A DNA stretch of 38,864 nucleotides from Algicola sp. (GCA_013216025.1 JABSOG010000013.1:1-38864); one strand, 5' to 3'; positions 23,507-35,400 are shown, numbered from the stretch's first letter. Numbers and translations: made by a program. Notes: generated by a model from the letters alone, not told the origin.

Positions 23507-26500
23507 ATGCGCCTATTCGTCACTTTTTTAATAACACAGTGTATCTTGCTCTTTACACCCGCCACCCAAGCATTCGAGCCGGTTGTTCATTTCGATCATC
23601 TGACAATAGAAGATGGCCTACCAAGCAGTGCAGTGACCAGTATCCTCCATGATCGTCAGGGGTTTATGTGGTTTGGCACCTACGGTGGCCTTGTTCGTTA
23701 TGATGGTTACAGTTTTAAGACTTTTAGCAGTGATAAACAAAATCCTCACGCGATTTCAGATAACAATGTGATCACACTTTTTGAGGACTCAAAAGGCAGA
23801 CTGTGGGTTGGTACAGTGCAAGGTGGACTCAACCGCTTTGATGCCAATACCGAGCGGTTTGTTCATTTTAAACATAATGAGTCAATCCCCCAAAGCATTG
23901 GCAGTAACAACATCAGAACCATAATAGAAGATAAAAAAGGGCGGCTATGGATCGGAAATTATGAAGGTGGCTTAAACCTGTTTGATGAATCGACCAATCA
24001 ATTCAAGCACTTTGCACACGATGCGAATAACCCAGACAGCTTAAGTAGCAACACCGTTTTCGCGCTGCTTGAAGATAGCAAGGGTGACTTGTGGATTGGC
24101 ACCGATGGTGGTTTGGATCGGCTGATCATGCCAGACTTAACCAGCAATAATGAAGCACTAGACTATCGTTTTATTCACTATAAACACCATCAACAAGACC
24201 CACACAGTTTAAGCAACGATCTAATATTGGATTTACTTGAAGACAAAACAGCAAAAATTTGGGTCGCTACCCACAACGGATTAAATCGATTCGATCCAAA
24301 AACACAGCAGTTTCGCCGATTTAGCCACTTACCAGGCAATTCAACCCCTGGCTCGCCTCAGGGCCTGAGCCACAATAATGTCAGGAGTTTGATTGAAGAT
24401 TCCAGCGGTACCTTGTGGGCTGGCACCTCTGGTGGTGGATTAAACCGTTATAACGCCAAACAACAAAGTTTTGTCCACTTTACCCATCAAACCACTAACC
24501 CAAACAGTTTAAGTGATAATTATATCCGCGCCATCGCTGAAGATAACCAAGGTGCATTGTGGATTGGTACCCAGCACAAAGGAGCAAGCAAACTTGATAG
24601 AAAAAGACAACGCTTTCATCATATCAAGCAACAACCATCAAACCAAAACGACTTCAACAGCACGGTCATTTCAGCCATTACCAAAGATAAGCAAGGCATA
24701 CTTTGGATAGGCTCTGACACTGGCTTAATTCAATACAACAGCGACCGGAGAATTTTCATCCATTTTTATCACCAACCGACCAATCCCCACAGCTTGAGTT
24801 ACGATGATGTCAAAATCACCTATATAGATAGCGCAGGATTGCTTTGGATTGGCACCTATGGTGGCGGCTTAAACCACTACAATGCCAATACAGGACGGTT
24901 TAGTCACTTTAAACACAACCCGGCAGACCCGCAGAGCATCAGCAATGACTACATCAATGCGATCTATGAAGATACTAACGGCATCTTGTGGATCGGCACC
25001 AATGGTGGTGGACTCAATCAGTATGATGGTCAAGACCAGACTTTTGTGCATTACCGTCATAACGAAGCCAACCCCCACAGCATCAGTAATGATAATGTTA
25101 ATGCCATATTTGAAGACTCAAAAGGCCAAATGTGGCTAGGTACTGATGGTGGTCTAAACCGATTTAATCGCAAAACAGGCCAATTTGTTGTAAGCAGGCA
25201 TCAAGCCAATAATCCCCATAGCCTGAGTCATGATTTGATTTATGCTATTGTTGAAGGGCAAAGTGGGATACTTTGGCTGGCCACCAACGGTGGCGGACTA
25301 AACAAGCTCGATACCCAGTCAATGCGCTTTAGCCACTACGCCAAGAAAGACGGTTTATCTAGTGATATCATCGTAGGGGTTGAAAAAGACAAATTTGGCC
25401 AACTTTGGCTGGGCACCAACAAAGGCCTCAGCAGATTTAACCCCACCACCAATACCTTTAATAATTATGACAAAGACGATGGCCTGCAAGGTAATCAGTT
25501 CTTGCACAGTGCCAATTTTCAGAGCAGTGATGGCGAATTGTTTTTTGGTGGCGAAAACGGTTTCAACCGATTTTATCCTCAAGATATTGTTGATGACACC
25601 GAGCCGCCAAGCGTGGTATTAAGCGACTTTTTACTGGCCAACCAATCGGTGCCGGTTATTCCAAACAACCAACAAAACGCGCCTGACAAGTTAACCCTGA
25701 GCAAAGCCATTAATCGGCTAGAACATCTTACCCTTGGCTACCAACAAAATATGATCACCTTCGAGTTTGCCGGGTTACATTTCACCAACCCGATGAAAAA
25801 CCAATATGCCTATCAACTGCAGGGCCAAGACAAAGACTGGATTTATACCGATGCTAAAAACCGCCGGGCCACCTATGGCAATTTATCCGCAGGCGATTAT
25901 ATTTTTCGCGTCAAAGCCGGTAATAGAGATGGTTATTGGAATGAACAGGGAAAATCACTAAAAATCACTGTAAAGTCGCCCCCATGGCTGACTTGGTGGG
26001 CTTATTTGATTTATGCACTGGTGATTGCCTCAATGCTGTACGCTGCATTTTTTGTTTATGCTCAACAACAAAAACTGCTGGGCCAAAAACAAAAAAACCG
26101 TGATGAACACGCCCTTAACCAGCGGTTGAAACAACTCGACAAACTCAAAGATGAGTTTTTGGCCAATACTTCTCATGAGCTTCGCACCCCACTCAATGGC
26201 ATTATTGGTTTAACCGAATCATTAATCGACGGTATTGGCGGACCACAGTCAAAAACCAGCCTTGCCAATCTATCTATGGTTGTTGCCAGCGGCAAACGCC
26301 TGTCTAATCTGGTCAACGACATCCTCGATTTTTCGAAACTCAAAAATCACAGCCTGACTTTGAATATCCAATCAATTGATTTATACAGCATGACAGAAGT
26401 CGTCTTGACCCTGTCTCGCCCGCTTGTGGGTCAAAAAAATATTGAGTTGATAAACAGCGTCAAAAAAGATTCTCCCGGGGTTTTGGCCGACGAAAACCGC

Positions 26501-28183
26501 CTGGCGCAAATCCTTCATAACCTAGTCGGTAACGCCATCAAGTTTACTGAAGCAGGCAAGATCACGGTGTCAGCCGCTACATCAGATGAAGGCATCATTA
26601 TCAGCGTAACCGACACCGGCATTGGCATAGATAAAAAACACTTTGCCAGCCTGTTTGAGTCTTTTGAACAAATTGAGGGCGATGCACAGCGCGAACAAAG
26701 CGGCACAGGATTGGGGCTGTCGGTCAGCAAACAGCTGGTTGAATTACACGGTGGCACCATTACGGTTGAATCTGAGTTGGGTAAAGGCTCAACCTTTAGT
26801 TTTAACCTGCCCATCAGCGAAGAAAAACCTCAAACCAACACATTTGCCAATCAAACGATTGCCCGTTTACACTCGTTTGAGCATGATGAGTTAGCAGACA
26901 GTGAGGTTACCAATGAACCTGAAACCGTTCACACAGGCCCCGCGACTGGCAAACAATACCGTATTTTACTGGTCGACGACGAACCTGTTAACCGACAGGT
27001 TCTAAACAATCATTTGTCTATGCAAAATTACGAACTGATTGAAGCCCCCGGCGGCCTAGAGGCATTAAAAGCCATCGACGAAGACGGCCCATTTGATTTA
27101 ATTCTGCTCGACGTAATGATGCCACAAATTTCGGGTTATGAGGTGTGCAGTAAACTGCGCGAAACATACGCCGCCAACGACTTGCCAGTGATATTTTTAA
27201 CCGCCAAAAATCAAGTCACCGATATGGTGCAGAGTTTTGCTGTAGGTGCCAACGATTACCTCACCAAACCCGTCAGCAAACAAGAGTTGCTGGCACGAGT
27301 CGAAACCCACCTTAAATTTTTGGATATCCACCGCAATCTGGAAGGTAAGGTCCTTGAGCGCACGATGGAACTGATCAAAATTCAACAGCAATTAATCGAG
27401 TCAGAAAAAATGGCCGCATTAGGCACGCTCACCGCCGGTGTCGCCCATGAAATCAATAACCCCAACAACTTTGTTCAGGTCAGCACCGGGGTGTTGGCAA
27501 AAGATCTGGCGGATTTACACCAGTTTTTGATTGAATTGGCAGGCGATGCCGAAGAAGAGGTCCTCGCCAGCTTTAAATCCCGCTTTGGGCCCCTGTACGC
27601 CCACTTAACCACCATCAAAACGGGTGCCGAGCGCATCAACGCCATCGTGCAAGATTTACGTGCTTTTACCCAACTCGATTCGGCCGAAGAAAAAACAGTG
27701 GTCGTCACCGATTTACTGCAATCGACCATCAATCTGGTTAGCAGCCAATACCAACAGATCACCACATTTGTCACCGACTTCAAAGACCAACCCGAGTTAT
27801 GCTGTTTCCCGGCACAGTTGAATCAAATATTCATGCATCTGATAGTCAACGCCTGTTATGCCATCGAAACTAAGCAGCAGGGCGATGATGACAACACGGC
27901 TGCCTGCACTGACAAAAAGGGAGAGATAGTGGTGGGTTGCCGCTTGGTAAATAAAGAGATTGCCGATTCAATTGAAATCACCATAAAAGACAACGGCTGC
28001 GGCATGACTGAACAAACCAAAACCAAGCTGTTCGAACCCTTTTACACCACCAAAGAAGTCGGCGATGGCACCGGGTTAGGTTTGTCTATATCGTTTGGTA
28101 TCGTACAAAAGCACAATGGCGAAATATCGGCGAAGTCAGAGTTGGGGGTTGGCACCACTTTCGTAGTGCGCTTGCCAAGATAA
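23507..28183 (+). CDS. PSK4: propeller sensor, kinase-receiver-kinase hybrid without DNA-binding domain
   Basis: A 1,558-residue membrane sensor starting [12 protein letters not shown], a clear signal peptide (cleavage near TQA-FE). It has 14 W-GT blades (about 27-690), a Y_Y_Y domain, a membrane helix (about 829-850), HisKA H890 in [12 protein letters not shown], HATPase, receiver D1202 in LLDVMMP, second HisKA H1314 in [12 protein letters not shown] and a second HATPase. It has seven more residues than PSK3 between the membrane helix and the first HisKA. An insertion containing [14 protein letters not shown] lies in the last HATPase domain. There is no DNA-binding domain. It lies 44 nt after PSK3 on the same strand and ends exactly where the convergent esterase gene ends. 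Confidence 0.93.
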   Translation: MRLFVTFLITQCILLFTPATQAFEPVVHFDHLTIEDGLPSSAVTSILHDRQGFMWFGTYGGLVRYDGYSFKTFSSDKQNPHAISDNNVITLFEDSKGRLWVGTVQGGLNRFDANTERFVHFKHNESIPQSIGSNNIRTIIEDKKGRLWIGNYEGGLNLFDESTNQFKHFAHDANNPDSLSSNTVFALLEDSKGDLWIGTDGGLDRLIMPDLTSNNEALDYRFIHYKHHQQDPHSLSNDLILDLLEDKTAKIWVATHNGLNRFDPKTQQFRRFSHLPGNSTPGSPQGLSHNNVRSLIEDSSGTLWAGTSGGGLNRYNAKQQSFVHFTHQTTNPNSLSDNYIRAIAEDNQGALWIGTQHKGASKLDRKRQRFHHIKQQPSNQNDFNSTVISAITKDKQGILWIGSDTGLIQYNSDRRIFIHFYHQPTNPHSLSYDDVKITYIDSAGLLWIGTYGGGLNHYNANTGRFSHFKHNPADPQSISNDYINAIYEDTNGILWIGTNGGGLNQYDGQDQTFVHYRHNEANPHSISNDNVNAIFEDSKGQMWLGTDGGLNRFNRKTGQFVVSRHQANNPHSLSHDLIYAIVEGQSGILWLATNGGGLNKLDTQSMRFSHYAKKDGLSSDIIVGVEKDKFGQLWLGTNKGLSRFNPTTNTFNNYDKDDGLQGNQFLHSANFQSSDGELFFGGENGFNRFYPQDIVDDTEPPSVVLSDFLLANQSVPVIPNNQQNAPDKLTLSKAINRLEHLTLGYQQNMITFEFAGLHFTNPMKNQYAYQLQGQDKDWIYTDAKNRRATYGNLSAGDYIFRVKAGNRDGYWNEQGKSLKITVKSPPWLTWWAYLIYALVIASMLYAAFFVYAQQQKLLGQKQKNRDEHALNQRLKQLDKLKDEFLANTSHELRTPLNGIIGLTESLIDGIGGPQSKTSLANLSMVVASGKRLSNLVNDILDFSKLKNHSLTLNIQSIDLYSMTEVVLTLSRPLVGQKNIELINSVKKDSPGVLADENRLAQILHNLVGNAIKFTEAGKITVSAATSDEGIIISVTDTGIGIDKKHFASLFESFEQIEGDAQREQSGTGLGLSVSKQLVELHGGTITVESELGKGSTFSFNLPISEEKPQTNTFANQTIARLHSFEHDELADSEVTNEPETVHTGPATGKQYRILLVDDEPVNRQVLNNHLSMQNYELIEAPGGLEALKAIDEDGPFDLILLDVMMPQISGYEVCSKLRETYAANDLPVIFLTAKNQVTDMVQSFAVGANDYLTKPVSKQELLARVETHLKFLDIHRNLEGKVLERTMELIKIQQQLIESEKMAALGTLTAGVAHEINNPNNFVQVSTGVLAKDLADLHQFLIELAGDAEEEVLASFKSRFGPLYAHLTTIKTGAERINAIVQDLRAFTQLDSAEEKTVVVTDLLQSTINLVSSQYQQITTFVTDFKDQPELCCFPAQLNQIFMHLIVNACYAIETKQQGDDDNTAACTDKKGEIVVGCRLVNKEIADSIEITIKDNGCGMTEQTKTKLFEPFYTTKEVGDGTGLGLSISFGIVQKHNGEISAKSELGVGTTFVVRLPR
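26126..28175 (+). repeat. Paralogous cytoplasmic module, copy 3 (PSK4)
   Basis: Same domain order as copies 1 and 2 but somewhat more diverged (for example [11 protein letters not shown] in place of LAESLMDGIAG). The receiver and final HATPase remain highly similar. Confidence 0.75.
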
Positions 28184-29323
28184 TTATCCCTTCACCAACC
28201 GATCCCGGTTATTTTTGGTTTCGACATAACTTGCGTCACTTTCACGCATATATTTTAACGCCCTATCAAAAGACTCAATGGCTTTGTCAATTTGACCATC
28301 GTTCTCATACCCCCCAGCCAAGTTGGCATGGGCCAAACCTGAGTCTGGGTAGTCCTGCACATTTCGGCTGAAGGCTTCAATTGCCATTTTCGGTTTTTTA
28401 GCATAACCCATATAGTAATAAGCCAAATTGTTGATCACTGTCTGAGACGTTTTTATCTCATAACCAAACTCTTTGCTCAGCGCCTGATAATATTGATCAA
28501 TAGCAACTATGCCTTGCGGGTAATAACTATTGGGGATCTTCCATTTGGCATATAAACTGCGAAGGGCACTAAATTGGCCAATAACCGGAGTGGTGGTGTG
28601 CGTTTCGTCAGACAAGCGCTCGGCTTTAAACCTAAAACCATCGGGCACCGATTTATTCAATGCGGCCACCAAATCGTTATACCCCGCTTGCATTCGCTCA
28701 CCCTCGTCACCCAGGTTTAGGTATAAGTAGTTTTTCGTTGATTTGGTTTTAGCCAACCACTTAACCATATTGTTAACGGGTAGCTGCTCGTCCCACCACA
28801 AGCTGGGACTAAAGGCAAAATGCGCCTGAAACAAATGAGGCCGGGCTTGCAGGCTGTGAATCACCAGTAATCCACCCAATGAGTGCCCGGCTATCATATT
28901 AAATTTGTCGCTGCGGTAAGTTTTGTTGATGTGGGGCATCAGTTCTTTTTCGACAAAGTCTAAAAAGGGCCCAGCACCACCCACAGTGTTGTCGTCTTCA
29001 GGCCCTGAGGGGGTAAAATCTCTATAGCGTTCAGGCGAATCAATGGCGATGACAATCAGCCCGGGAATATTATTATAGCGGCCTAAAAAATCGACCGTGC
29101 CCGAGGTATGACGCAGGTTATCTTCTCCATCAAGCACATATAAAACAGGGAAACGCCACGCTTTCGTCTGTTCATAATCGTCAGGTAAATAAACGCTGTA
29201 TCCGCGAGTTTCTTTAAGGACTTTAGATTCGATATTATAAGCTGTGGCAATGTTGATTGTTTCAGCGGCCCCGGCAGCGACAACATAAAACGTCAGCAAC
29301 AAGGTGATCATGGTTTTAATCAT
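28184..29323 (-). CDS. Exported alpha/beta-hydrolase esterase with C-terminal TPR region
   Basis: A 379-residue protein with a signal peptide (about 1-20, ending AAGAAE). Residues about 25-260 form a putative-esterase (esterase D/enterochelin-esterase-like) domain: LYVLDGEDN, nucleophile S148 in AGHSLGG, an acidic residue probably within LGDEGE (205-209) and H242 in DETHTTTP. Residues about 275-365 are TPR-like (GLAHANLAGGYENDGQIDKAIESFDRAL). ATG 29323 follows AAGGAAG by about ten nt; an upstream in-frame start at 29371 lacks support. The substrate is unknown. Its stop codon directly abuts the PSK4 stop on the other strand, with no gap. Confidence 0.85.
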   Translation of the reverse strand: MIKTMITLLLTFYVVAAGAAETINIATAYNIESKVLKETRGYSVYLPDDYEQTKAWRFPVLYVLDGEDNLRHTSGTVDFLGRYNNIPGLIVIAIDSPERYRDFTPSGPEDDNTVGGAGPFLDFVEKELMPHINKTYRSDKFNMIAGHSLGGLLVIHSLQARPHLFQAHFAFSPSLWWDEQLPVNNMVKWLAKTKSTKNYLYLNLGDEGERMQAGYNDLVAALNKSVPDGFRFKAERLSDETHTTTPVIGQFSALRSLYAKWKIPNSYYPQGIVAIDQYYQALSKEFGYEIKTSQTVINNLAYYYMGYAKKPKMAIEAFSRNVQDYPDSGLAHANLAGGYENDGQIDKAIESFDRALKYMRESDASYVETKNNRDRLVKG

Positions 29324-29340
29324 TTTGAATGTCTTCCTTT

Positions 29341-29368
29341 GGTGCCCGTAGGGTTTACAGACGGCACC
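29341..29368 (-). promoter_or_regulatory. Inverted repeat in the leader of the esterase gene
   Basis: GGTGCC (29341-29346) and GGCACC (29363-29368) are complementary, with partial extension into the loop. They lie 18-45 nt upstream of the ATG. This could be an RNA hairpin or an operator; no family was recognised. Confidence 0.25.
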
Positions 29369-29429
29369 CACATCCTACACAATTAATGTCCGGGTGTACA
29401 AATCAGGCGCCTAACCAGCGAAATCAAAA

Positions 29430-29687
29430 TCACGCATCCAAGGTCAATTCTTCACCCTCATAAGCCGCCAGTTGAAATCCGGCATAAACATAACTGCCCA
29501 TCAATGACAATAAAATCACAGGATTGAAAATCAGCGCCTGAGTAATAGAGATGGGTATAACAAAACCCATACACAATACAGCGATGATGGCGACAGCGCT
29601 GATCCAACGAATGGCAGTAAATATCATGTTGGTGGTGTTGTTAGTGGTTGTTTTATTAGATGCTGTTTTCATGGCTGCTGTTTTCAT
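29430..29687 (-). CDS. Small two-helix membrane protein, unknown function
   Basis: An 85-residue protein with a threonine/asparagine-rich N-terminus and two predicted membrane helices (about 21-45 and 50-72), ending in an acidic tail (YEGEELTLDA). GAGGA lies about nine nt upstream of ATG 29687; a second ATG five codons in is possible. A good promoter precedes it. It sits between the LysR gene and the esterase on the same strand, with gaps of 87 nt and 106 nt, so it may be transcribed on its own. I do not recognise the family. Confidence 0.6.
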   Translation of the reverse strand: MKTAAMKTASNKTTTNNTTNMIFTAIRWISAVAIIAVLCMGFVIPISITQALIFNPVILLSLMGSYVYAGFQLAAYEGEELTLDA

Positions 29688-29717
29688 AACGTGTCGTCCT
29701 CGTTGGTTTGAGACACT

Positions 29718-29746
29718 ACTATAATCAGCCGGATGGGTTGTGACAA
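29718..29746 (-). promoter_or_regulatory. Sigma-70 promoter of the small membrane protein
   Basis: On the minus strand, TTGTCA (29741-29746) and TATAGT (29718-29723) are 17 nt apart; each matches the consensus at five of six positions. It lies 31 nt upstream of the ATG at 29687. Confidence 0.65.
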
Positions 29747-29774
29747 ACGTAAAATATTGACCTATAGATGAATT

Positions 29775-30671
29775 TCATTCACTCATACTAAGTTCTGGTA
29801 GCTGCTTGAACCAGTCTATGAATATCTTGATATCGCTGCGGTGTTTGTCTTGTGGACGAAAAGCGATATAACAGGCGTGTTCAAAAGGGGCTTGTTCTTT
29901 AAAAGGTCGGACCAGTCTACCGCTGGCCAAGACTGAATTTTCGAGTGGTAGGCCACCCAATGCCAATCCCAAACCCTGCTGCGCCCCTTGCATAACAACA
30001 TCATATGAGCCCAGATTCAACGGTGAACTGGATTCATCTACACTGAAGCCTAAAGCCGCGCCCCATTCAGCCCAACTGCTGTCTCGGCCAGAAAGCTGTA
30101 ACAGTGGCACGTCGAAAATCTGGCGAATGTCTTTGAGTTGATGTTTGTCGGCAAATTCAGGTGAACACATTGGCGTTACCTGCACGTCGAACAATTTTTC
30201 GACCACAAGACCCGGATAATTGCCGCTGCCCAGTCGAATGCCCACATCACAATCATCATAACGCAAGTCAACCAGCACCAAACTGGTTTCAATTCTCAAT
30301 TCAATATCTGGAAAAGTCTGCCCAAATAACCCCAGTTTGGGAATAATGATATTGGTGGCAATGGTCGGAATGGTCGATATGCGCAGCGACTGCGACGAAA
30401 ATTGTTGTTTGAGCACCTTAGTACCCTGATCCAACCGCTCAAAAATATCTCTGACCACGATCAAATAATTGGCGCCAGCTGATGTCAGTGCCACGCCACG
30501 GGTTAATCGGGTAAACAGCACAATGCCGAGGTTTTCTTCGAGTGCTTTGATTTGGTGACTGATGGCCGAAGGGGTTAAAAACAACTCTTCTGCCGCTTTC
30601 TTAAAACTTAAATGACGACCCGCAGCTTCAAATAATTGCAGCAGGTGTAATGGGGGAAGTTTTCTGGCCAT
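29775..30671 (-). CDS. LysR-family regulator, GcvA-like
   Basis: A 298-residue LysR-type transcription factor. The winged-helix DNA-binding domain is at about 5-64 (LHLLQLFEAAGRHLSFKKAA, then FLTPSAISHQIKALEENLG). A periplasmic-binding-protein-like effector domain covers about 90-292. The opening PPLHLLQLFEAAGRHLSF and the DDCDVGIRLGSG motif are typical of the GcvA branch, which is widespread and regulates many different genes, so no target can be assigned. It is followed on the same strand by the small membrane protein and the esterase, which are possible targets (inference). Length is normal for the family. Confidence 0.9.
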   Translation of the reverse strand: MARKLPPLHLLQLFEAAGRHLSFKKAAEELFLTPSAISHQIKALEENLGIVLFTRLTRGVALTSAGANYLIVVRDIFERLDQGTKVLKQQFSSQSLRISTIPTIATNIIIPKLGLFGQTFPDIELRIETSLVLVDLRYDDCDVGIRLGSGNYPGLVVEKLFDVQVTPMCSPEFADKHQLKDIRQIFDVPLLQLSGRDSSWAEWGAALGFSVDESSSPLNLGSYDVVMQGAQQGLGLALGGLPLENSVLASGRLVRPFKEQAPFEHACYIAFRPQDKHRSDIKIFIDWFKQLPELSMSE

Positions 30672-31053
30672 GGCCCGTCAATCCAAAAATAACTGTTTGA
30701 ATGTCATTATATACAACAGCTCATCGACACACCTATATATCTTTTTAGTATTAAAACGACCCAAAGCGCTTTTTACCAGCGCACAAAAAGAGATTTTCTC
30801 TGATTTTAGTTTTACGCCACAGAACTTTGGTATTCCAGAGAATTTGATAGCGGCTGCGACAGAAAAATAGAAAAACATTCATCTTATTGAAATCCCTAGT
30901 AAATTCTATAACAAATCAAACTCAGGCTCCAAATCTAGACTTTCAGGCTTTAATTTAATAACCCAGAATCAGCGGTTTTGTCACTATAGAGCGGCAACTA
31001 CGAGCCTCTCCGAGGCAGCAACACAACTGACGTTATTAATTAAGGAAATTCAA
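30672..31053. other. Divergent intergenic region between LysR and the subtilisin-like protease
   Basis: 382 nt, AT-rich, with no convincing gene; a 66-codon frame on each strand lacks a ribosome binding site and coding character. Near the protease end, TATAGA (about 30986-30991) may be a -10 without a clear -35. A short hairpin GCCTC-TCC-GAGGC (31004-31016) lies in the leader, and AAGGAA precedes the ATG. It presumably holds promoters for both flanking genes. Confidence 0.5.
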
Positions 31054-32424
31054 ATGCACAACTTTAAAAAAATCCACCTTTTATCCGTATTGGCAACCGC
31101 TATGCTTTCTACTTCAGCCTTTGCTGATCAGTATATCGTGGTGGCGCACCATCAAAAACTGAATGATGTGCGGCTGGCCAATATCGAAAATATGGGCGGC
31201 ATGGTGATTGATTCAATGCGCGATATCGGTGTTGCCATTGTTGAATCGAGCGCACCTGATTTTGCCCAAAAGGCGCAAAAACTGCCGAATATTCGTTTTG
31301 TAGTTAAAGACATAGCACTAAGCAAAGACGACCTCTTTTCTGCGGGTCAAAACGCCTTATCCTCGCCTTCTTCAGCTCTTTCAACGGAGGCGCCTCAAGC
31401 GGCGGATATGCCCGATGACATGTTTTTTGGTTTTCAGTGGAACCTGCAAGCGATAAAAGCGCCGCAAGCCTGGGCTGCGGGTTATCGTGGCCAAGGAACA
31501 CGAATTGCGATTTTAGACACTGGTGTCGACGCTGACAATTTTGAACTGGTCGAAAACATCAATACCGACTTGGCGAAATCATTTGTCGACGGCGAAAACT
31601 GGGATGTATCTGAAGACATCACTTATCATCACGGTACCATCATCGCCACCTCTATGGTCGCCAAAGACAACGGCATGGGCATTGTTGGTGTAGCACCAGA
31701 TGCCGAAATCGTGCCGATTAAAGTCGTATCTGAAGATGGCACTCGGGGTAGCGCATCGGCTTTGCTTCGAGGCATGTATTACGCCGCTCAAATTGACGCC
31801 GACATCATCAACATGAGTCTGGGTATCCACATTAACAAAAACACACCGGGCGCTTATGCGGTTACGACTGCATTTAAACGCGCAGCAAAATATGCGTGGA
31901 AACAAGGCTCATTAATCATCGCAGCCGCTGGCAACGATGGCATTGATGTTAGCAATGATGATGAAAACATTCACTTACCAAGCCAATTACCCCGCGTGAT
32001 CACCATAGGCGCTACCGGCCCGGTTAATTATGGCAAAGACCAAACGGTCGATTTGGATCAGGTGCCCTCATTTACCAATCACGGCGAAGATTATATTGAT
32101 TTTGCTGCGCCCGGTGGCAACGATACGGTTTACAATCAGGGCACATTCGAAATATGTACAGTCAATTACGTCAGCTTGCCGTGTTTCATGTTTGATGAAA
32201 TGGTGGCAATCGACAATAATGGTGAGGTGTTAACGATTCACGGCACCAGTATTGCCACGGCACAAGCGTCTGGCATTGCAGCATTAATTATTGGCAAAAC
32301 CGGCAAAAACAAACCACGTAAAGTGCTCGCAAAGATGATCAAAGGTGCCGACGAACCAGCTCAAGACTCCTTGACCCCTTTCTTTGGTTATGGCCGTTTA
32401 AATGCTTATGAATCAATAAAATAA
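31054..32424 (+). CDS. Exported subtilisin-like (S8) serine protease
   Basis: A 456-residue secreted protease. Signal peptide about 1-24 (cleavage near AFA-DQ); a propeptide resembling inhibitor I9 (about 25-90); then the S8 catalytic domain (about 135-455). The triad is visible: D155 in ILDTGVD, H193 in YHHGTIIA, S399 in HGTSIATAQASG, with oxyanion N294 in AAGNDG. The serine motif departs slightly from the usual GTSMAxP. No C-terminal secretion domain is present. AAGGAA lies upstream of ATG 31054. PSK5 begins 21 nt after its stop, so the protease and the sensor are probably one operon. Confidence 0.92.
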   Translation: MHNFKKIHLLSVLATAMLSTSAFADQYIVVAHHQKLNDVRLANIENMGGMVIDSMRDIGVAIVESSAPDFAQKAQKLPNIRFVVKDIALSKDDLFSAGQNALSSPSSALSTEAPQAADMPDDMFFGFQWNLQAIKAPQAWAAGYRGQGTRIAILDTGVDADNFELVENINTDLAKSFVDGENWDVSEDITYHHGTIIATSMVAKDNGMGIVGVAPDAEIVPIKVVSEDGTRGSASALLRGMYYAAQIDADIINMSLGIHINKNTPGAYAVTTAFKRAAKYAWKQGSLIIAAAGNDGIDVSNDDENIHLPSQLPRVITIGATGPVNYGKDQTVDLDQVPSFTNHGEDYIDFAAPGGNDTVYNQGTFEICTVNYVSLPCFMFDEMVAIDNNGEVLTIHGTSIATAQASGIAALIIGKTGKNKPRKVLAKMIKGADEPAQDSLTPFFGYGRLNAYESIK

Positions 32425-32445
32425 CAACCTCAAAGGATGATCACC

Positions 32446-35400
32446 ATGACACACACCATCAAGCAGTTAACTTACTCATTTTGTTGTATTGTCATGATGA
32501 TCTTGCCTGCCTCTGCTCTAGCGCAAGCTAAAACTCAAACCCCTGACTTTAAACAGCTGGGCGGCTTATTCGACAACAAAACCCACCTTGGTGAATTCGA
32601 GTTGCGCCGCACCCGGCAAGTGCTGCAAGACAGCCGAGGGTTTATTTGGATAGCCAGCGAAACCAATGGTTTAATTCGGTTTGACGGCACCCAAACCCAC
32701 AAAATAGATTTTCAGGCAGCGTTTACCGATTTAGTTAGCGAGCTGCGCATCGAATCGATTATCGAAGATAACAATCAACACATTTGGGTGCGCACGCTCG
32801 GCCAGGGCATATACCGTTACAACCCCAAAAACCAATGGATTGACCGATATAGCTTTCCAGTGACAGACGCAACTAATACCCAGGTGACCAGCCTTATCAA
32901 AGACCCTCAAGGTGCCCTTTGGATGGCCTCCCGCACTCAGGTCGCCCATTTTGACCCAGCCCAAAATCAATGGCAGTTACAACCCACCCTCAATAAACAT
33001 CCATTACCGGCGGATGTTGCGTTTAAAGCCTTGTTTGTTGACTCAACACAAACCTTTTGGCTGATCACCGAACAACAAGGCATTTTTCAGTTTGCCAAAG
33101 ACGCACCTCGCCATTTTATTCACAACCCCAGCGCAGACAAAGACCAACCCGGTAACTTGCCCAACAATGGTAACATGGCGTTTTTTGAAGACAATCAAGG
33201 CAATATATTCTTTGGCGGCACCGTTGGATTAACCGCCTACCACGCCCAAGACCACACCTTTACCGCCTTCCCTTTAACTGACCAACCTCCCCGAAGTTAT
33301 GAGAATCTGGTGACCTCAATCACCCAACGTGATGAAAACCATTTGTGGCTAGGCACTTTTCAATATGGCGTGATGTTGTTCGACAAACGTCAAAACAAGG
33401 TGATTGCGTTTTCAGATGACTCAGAAAATTCACTGAACAATCAAGAAATAAACCACGTTTATGTTGATGCTAACCAAACCCTGTGGGCCGCCACCGAAGC
33501 CGGTGTAAGTACCAGCACCACCATCAACCGCGCCGTAAGCCTGTGGCAGCATCACCACCAAAACCAAAATGCTCAATCGTGTTATCCAAGCGGGTTTACC
33601 GAACACAATTCGGCAGTCTATTTTGCCTGCGGAGCAGGTTTGTATCGGTGGCATCAAGCAAGTTCAAATGCAGAAGGTGTCGAGCGCATCGAAAACATCG
33701 TGACCTTTGCCACACCAATAATCACCCTTGCCGCAGGGCAAGGAGACCAACTTTGGCTTGGCAGCTTGTTTGGCGGTTTGCTTAACTATGATTTAAAACA
33801 AGGCAAAACTACTGCTTACCCCGTCAACGATGGCACCACCGATGCCAGCAAACCAGTAGCCAAACTCTATCGCGACAAACAAGGCGTGTTGTGGGGTAGC
33901 ACCGCAGACTTCCAAGGTGGCCAAGCCCGTTATGTGTTCAAGTTTGATGCGCTCAACAACAAGCTGGTCAAATTTCCCACAAAGCTCAACATCATCACCA
34001 TAACCGAGCTTGATGATCAGCATTTGCTGCTCGGCGATTTTTTACAGAAACAAGGCCTTTTTGTTTTCGACAAATCAAGCGGGCAGATCACCAATGAGCA
34101 AATGCCAACGGGCACCGTTTATTCAGCTCATAATGACGGCGACAATATCTGGTTGGGCACCAGCGCCATGGGGCTGATAAAATACCACTACAACCGCCAA
34201 AGCGATGCTCGATTTGAACCCATTGATAACAGCTTCGCCGCCCCATTAAATGTGGTCAGCGATAATCAGGGCGGCGTGTATTTTCACGATGACGACAAAA
34301 TATATCACCGGGCAGCCACCAAAGACAACAGCGTTTGTATCAGTTGCGACAGTGCGTTTGTGGCATTGACCAGCTTATACCGTGGTTCGATTAAGAAGAT
34401 TGGCAACCATTTGTTAATTGGCAGTCAAGGCCTTGGGCTGGCAATCAATGTAACCAAAGTCGCAACCAACAAACAGCCGCCAAAGGTCTATTTTAATGAA
34501 TTGAGTTTGTTCAACCGCACCGTAAAAACCCAACAATATGACCCTCAGTCGCCGCTGCCATTGGCACTTAATCAACTACCTGAACTGACGCTGGATCACC
34601 AGCAGCAATTTTTCTCGCTGCACTTTGGTGCCCAGGCTTTATTACAACCCGACAATATCCAATTCTATTATCGATTGAGCGGTTTAAGCAGTATCAATGA
34701 TGACTGGTTGGCATCGGGTCGCAACCCCTATAACGCCACCTTTACCACCTTGCCTGCGGGTGAGTATCAGTTCAGGGTTAAAGCGGTTAACCACAACAGC
34801 GGCCTGTCGGACGAAGCCGCGATAAAGTTGGTGATTAAACCTGCGCCTTGGCTATCGTTGCCCGCCAAAATGGGTTATGTGGTGTTGTTGATTGCCGCCA
34901 TTTTTGGCGTGATTTATTGGCGTACCCGCAACCTCAAACTAAACGCCGACAAGTTGCAACAGGGGATCCTTGAGCGCACCCGAGAATTACATGACAAAAA
35001 CAACTTATTGGCCAATAAAAACGACACCATTGTCGACCTGCTCGCGCAAAAGCGGCGAATGTTCGCCAACATGTCTCACGAATTTCGAACGCCGTTAACG
35101 CTAATATTGTCGCCGCTCGAACGACTGTTTAAATCAAAACTGGCTGATGGCAATCAAAAGTTTTTGCACATAATAGACCGCAACGCCCGGCAATTACTGC
35201 GCATGGTTGAGCAACTATTAAAACTGGCACAGCTTGAAACCGCCAACCGCATTCAATACAAACAATATCAAGTGAATCAGACGCTTAAATATGTCATTAG
35301 CTCGTTTGAAGCGGTTATTTTAGATAAACACCTATCGGTTAGCAGCCAACTCGAAGGCGAAATTACTGCCACGCTAACAGACGACTCGCTCGAAACCCTG

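Noticed and set aside
30670-30878. Short open frames on both strands upstream of the LysR gene
   Set aside because: They have no ribosome binding site, low-complexity content and no recognisable motif; the region is most likely the LysR promoter.
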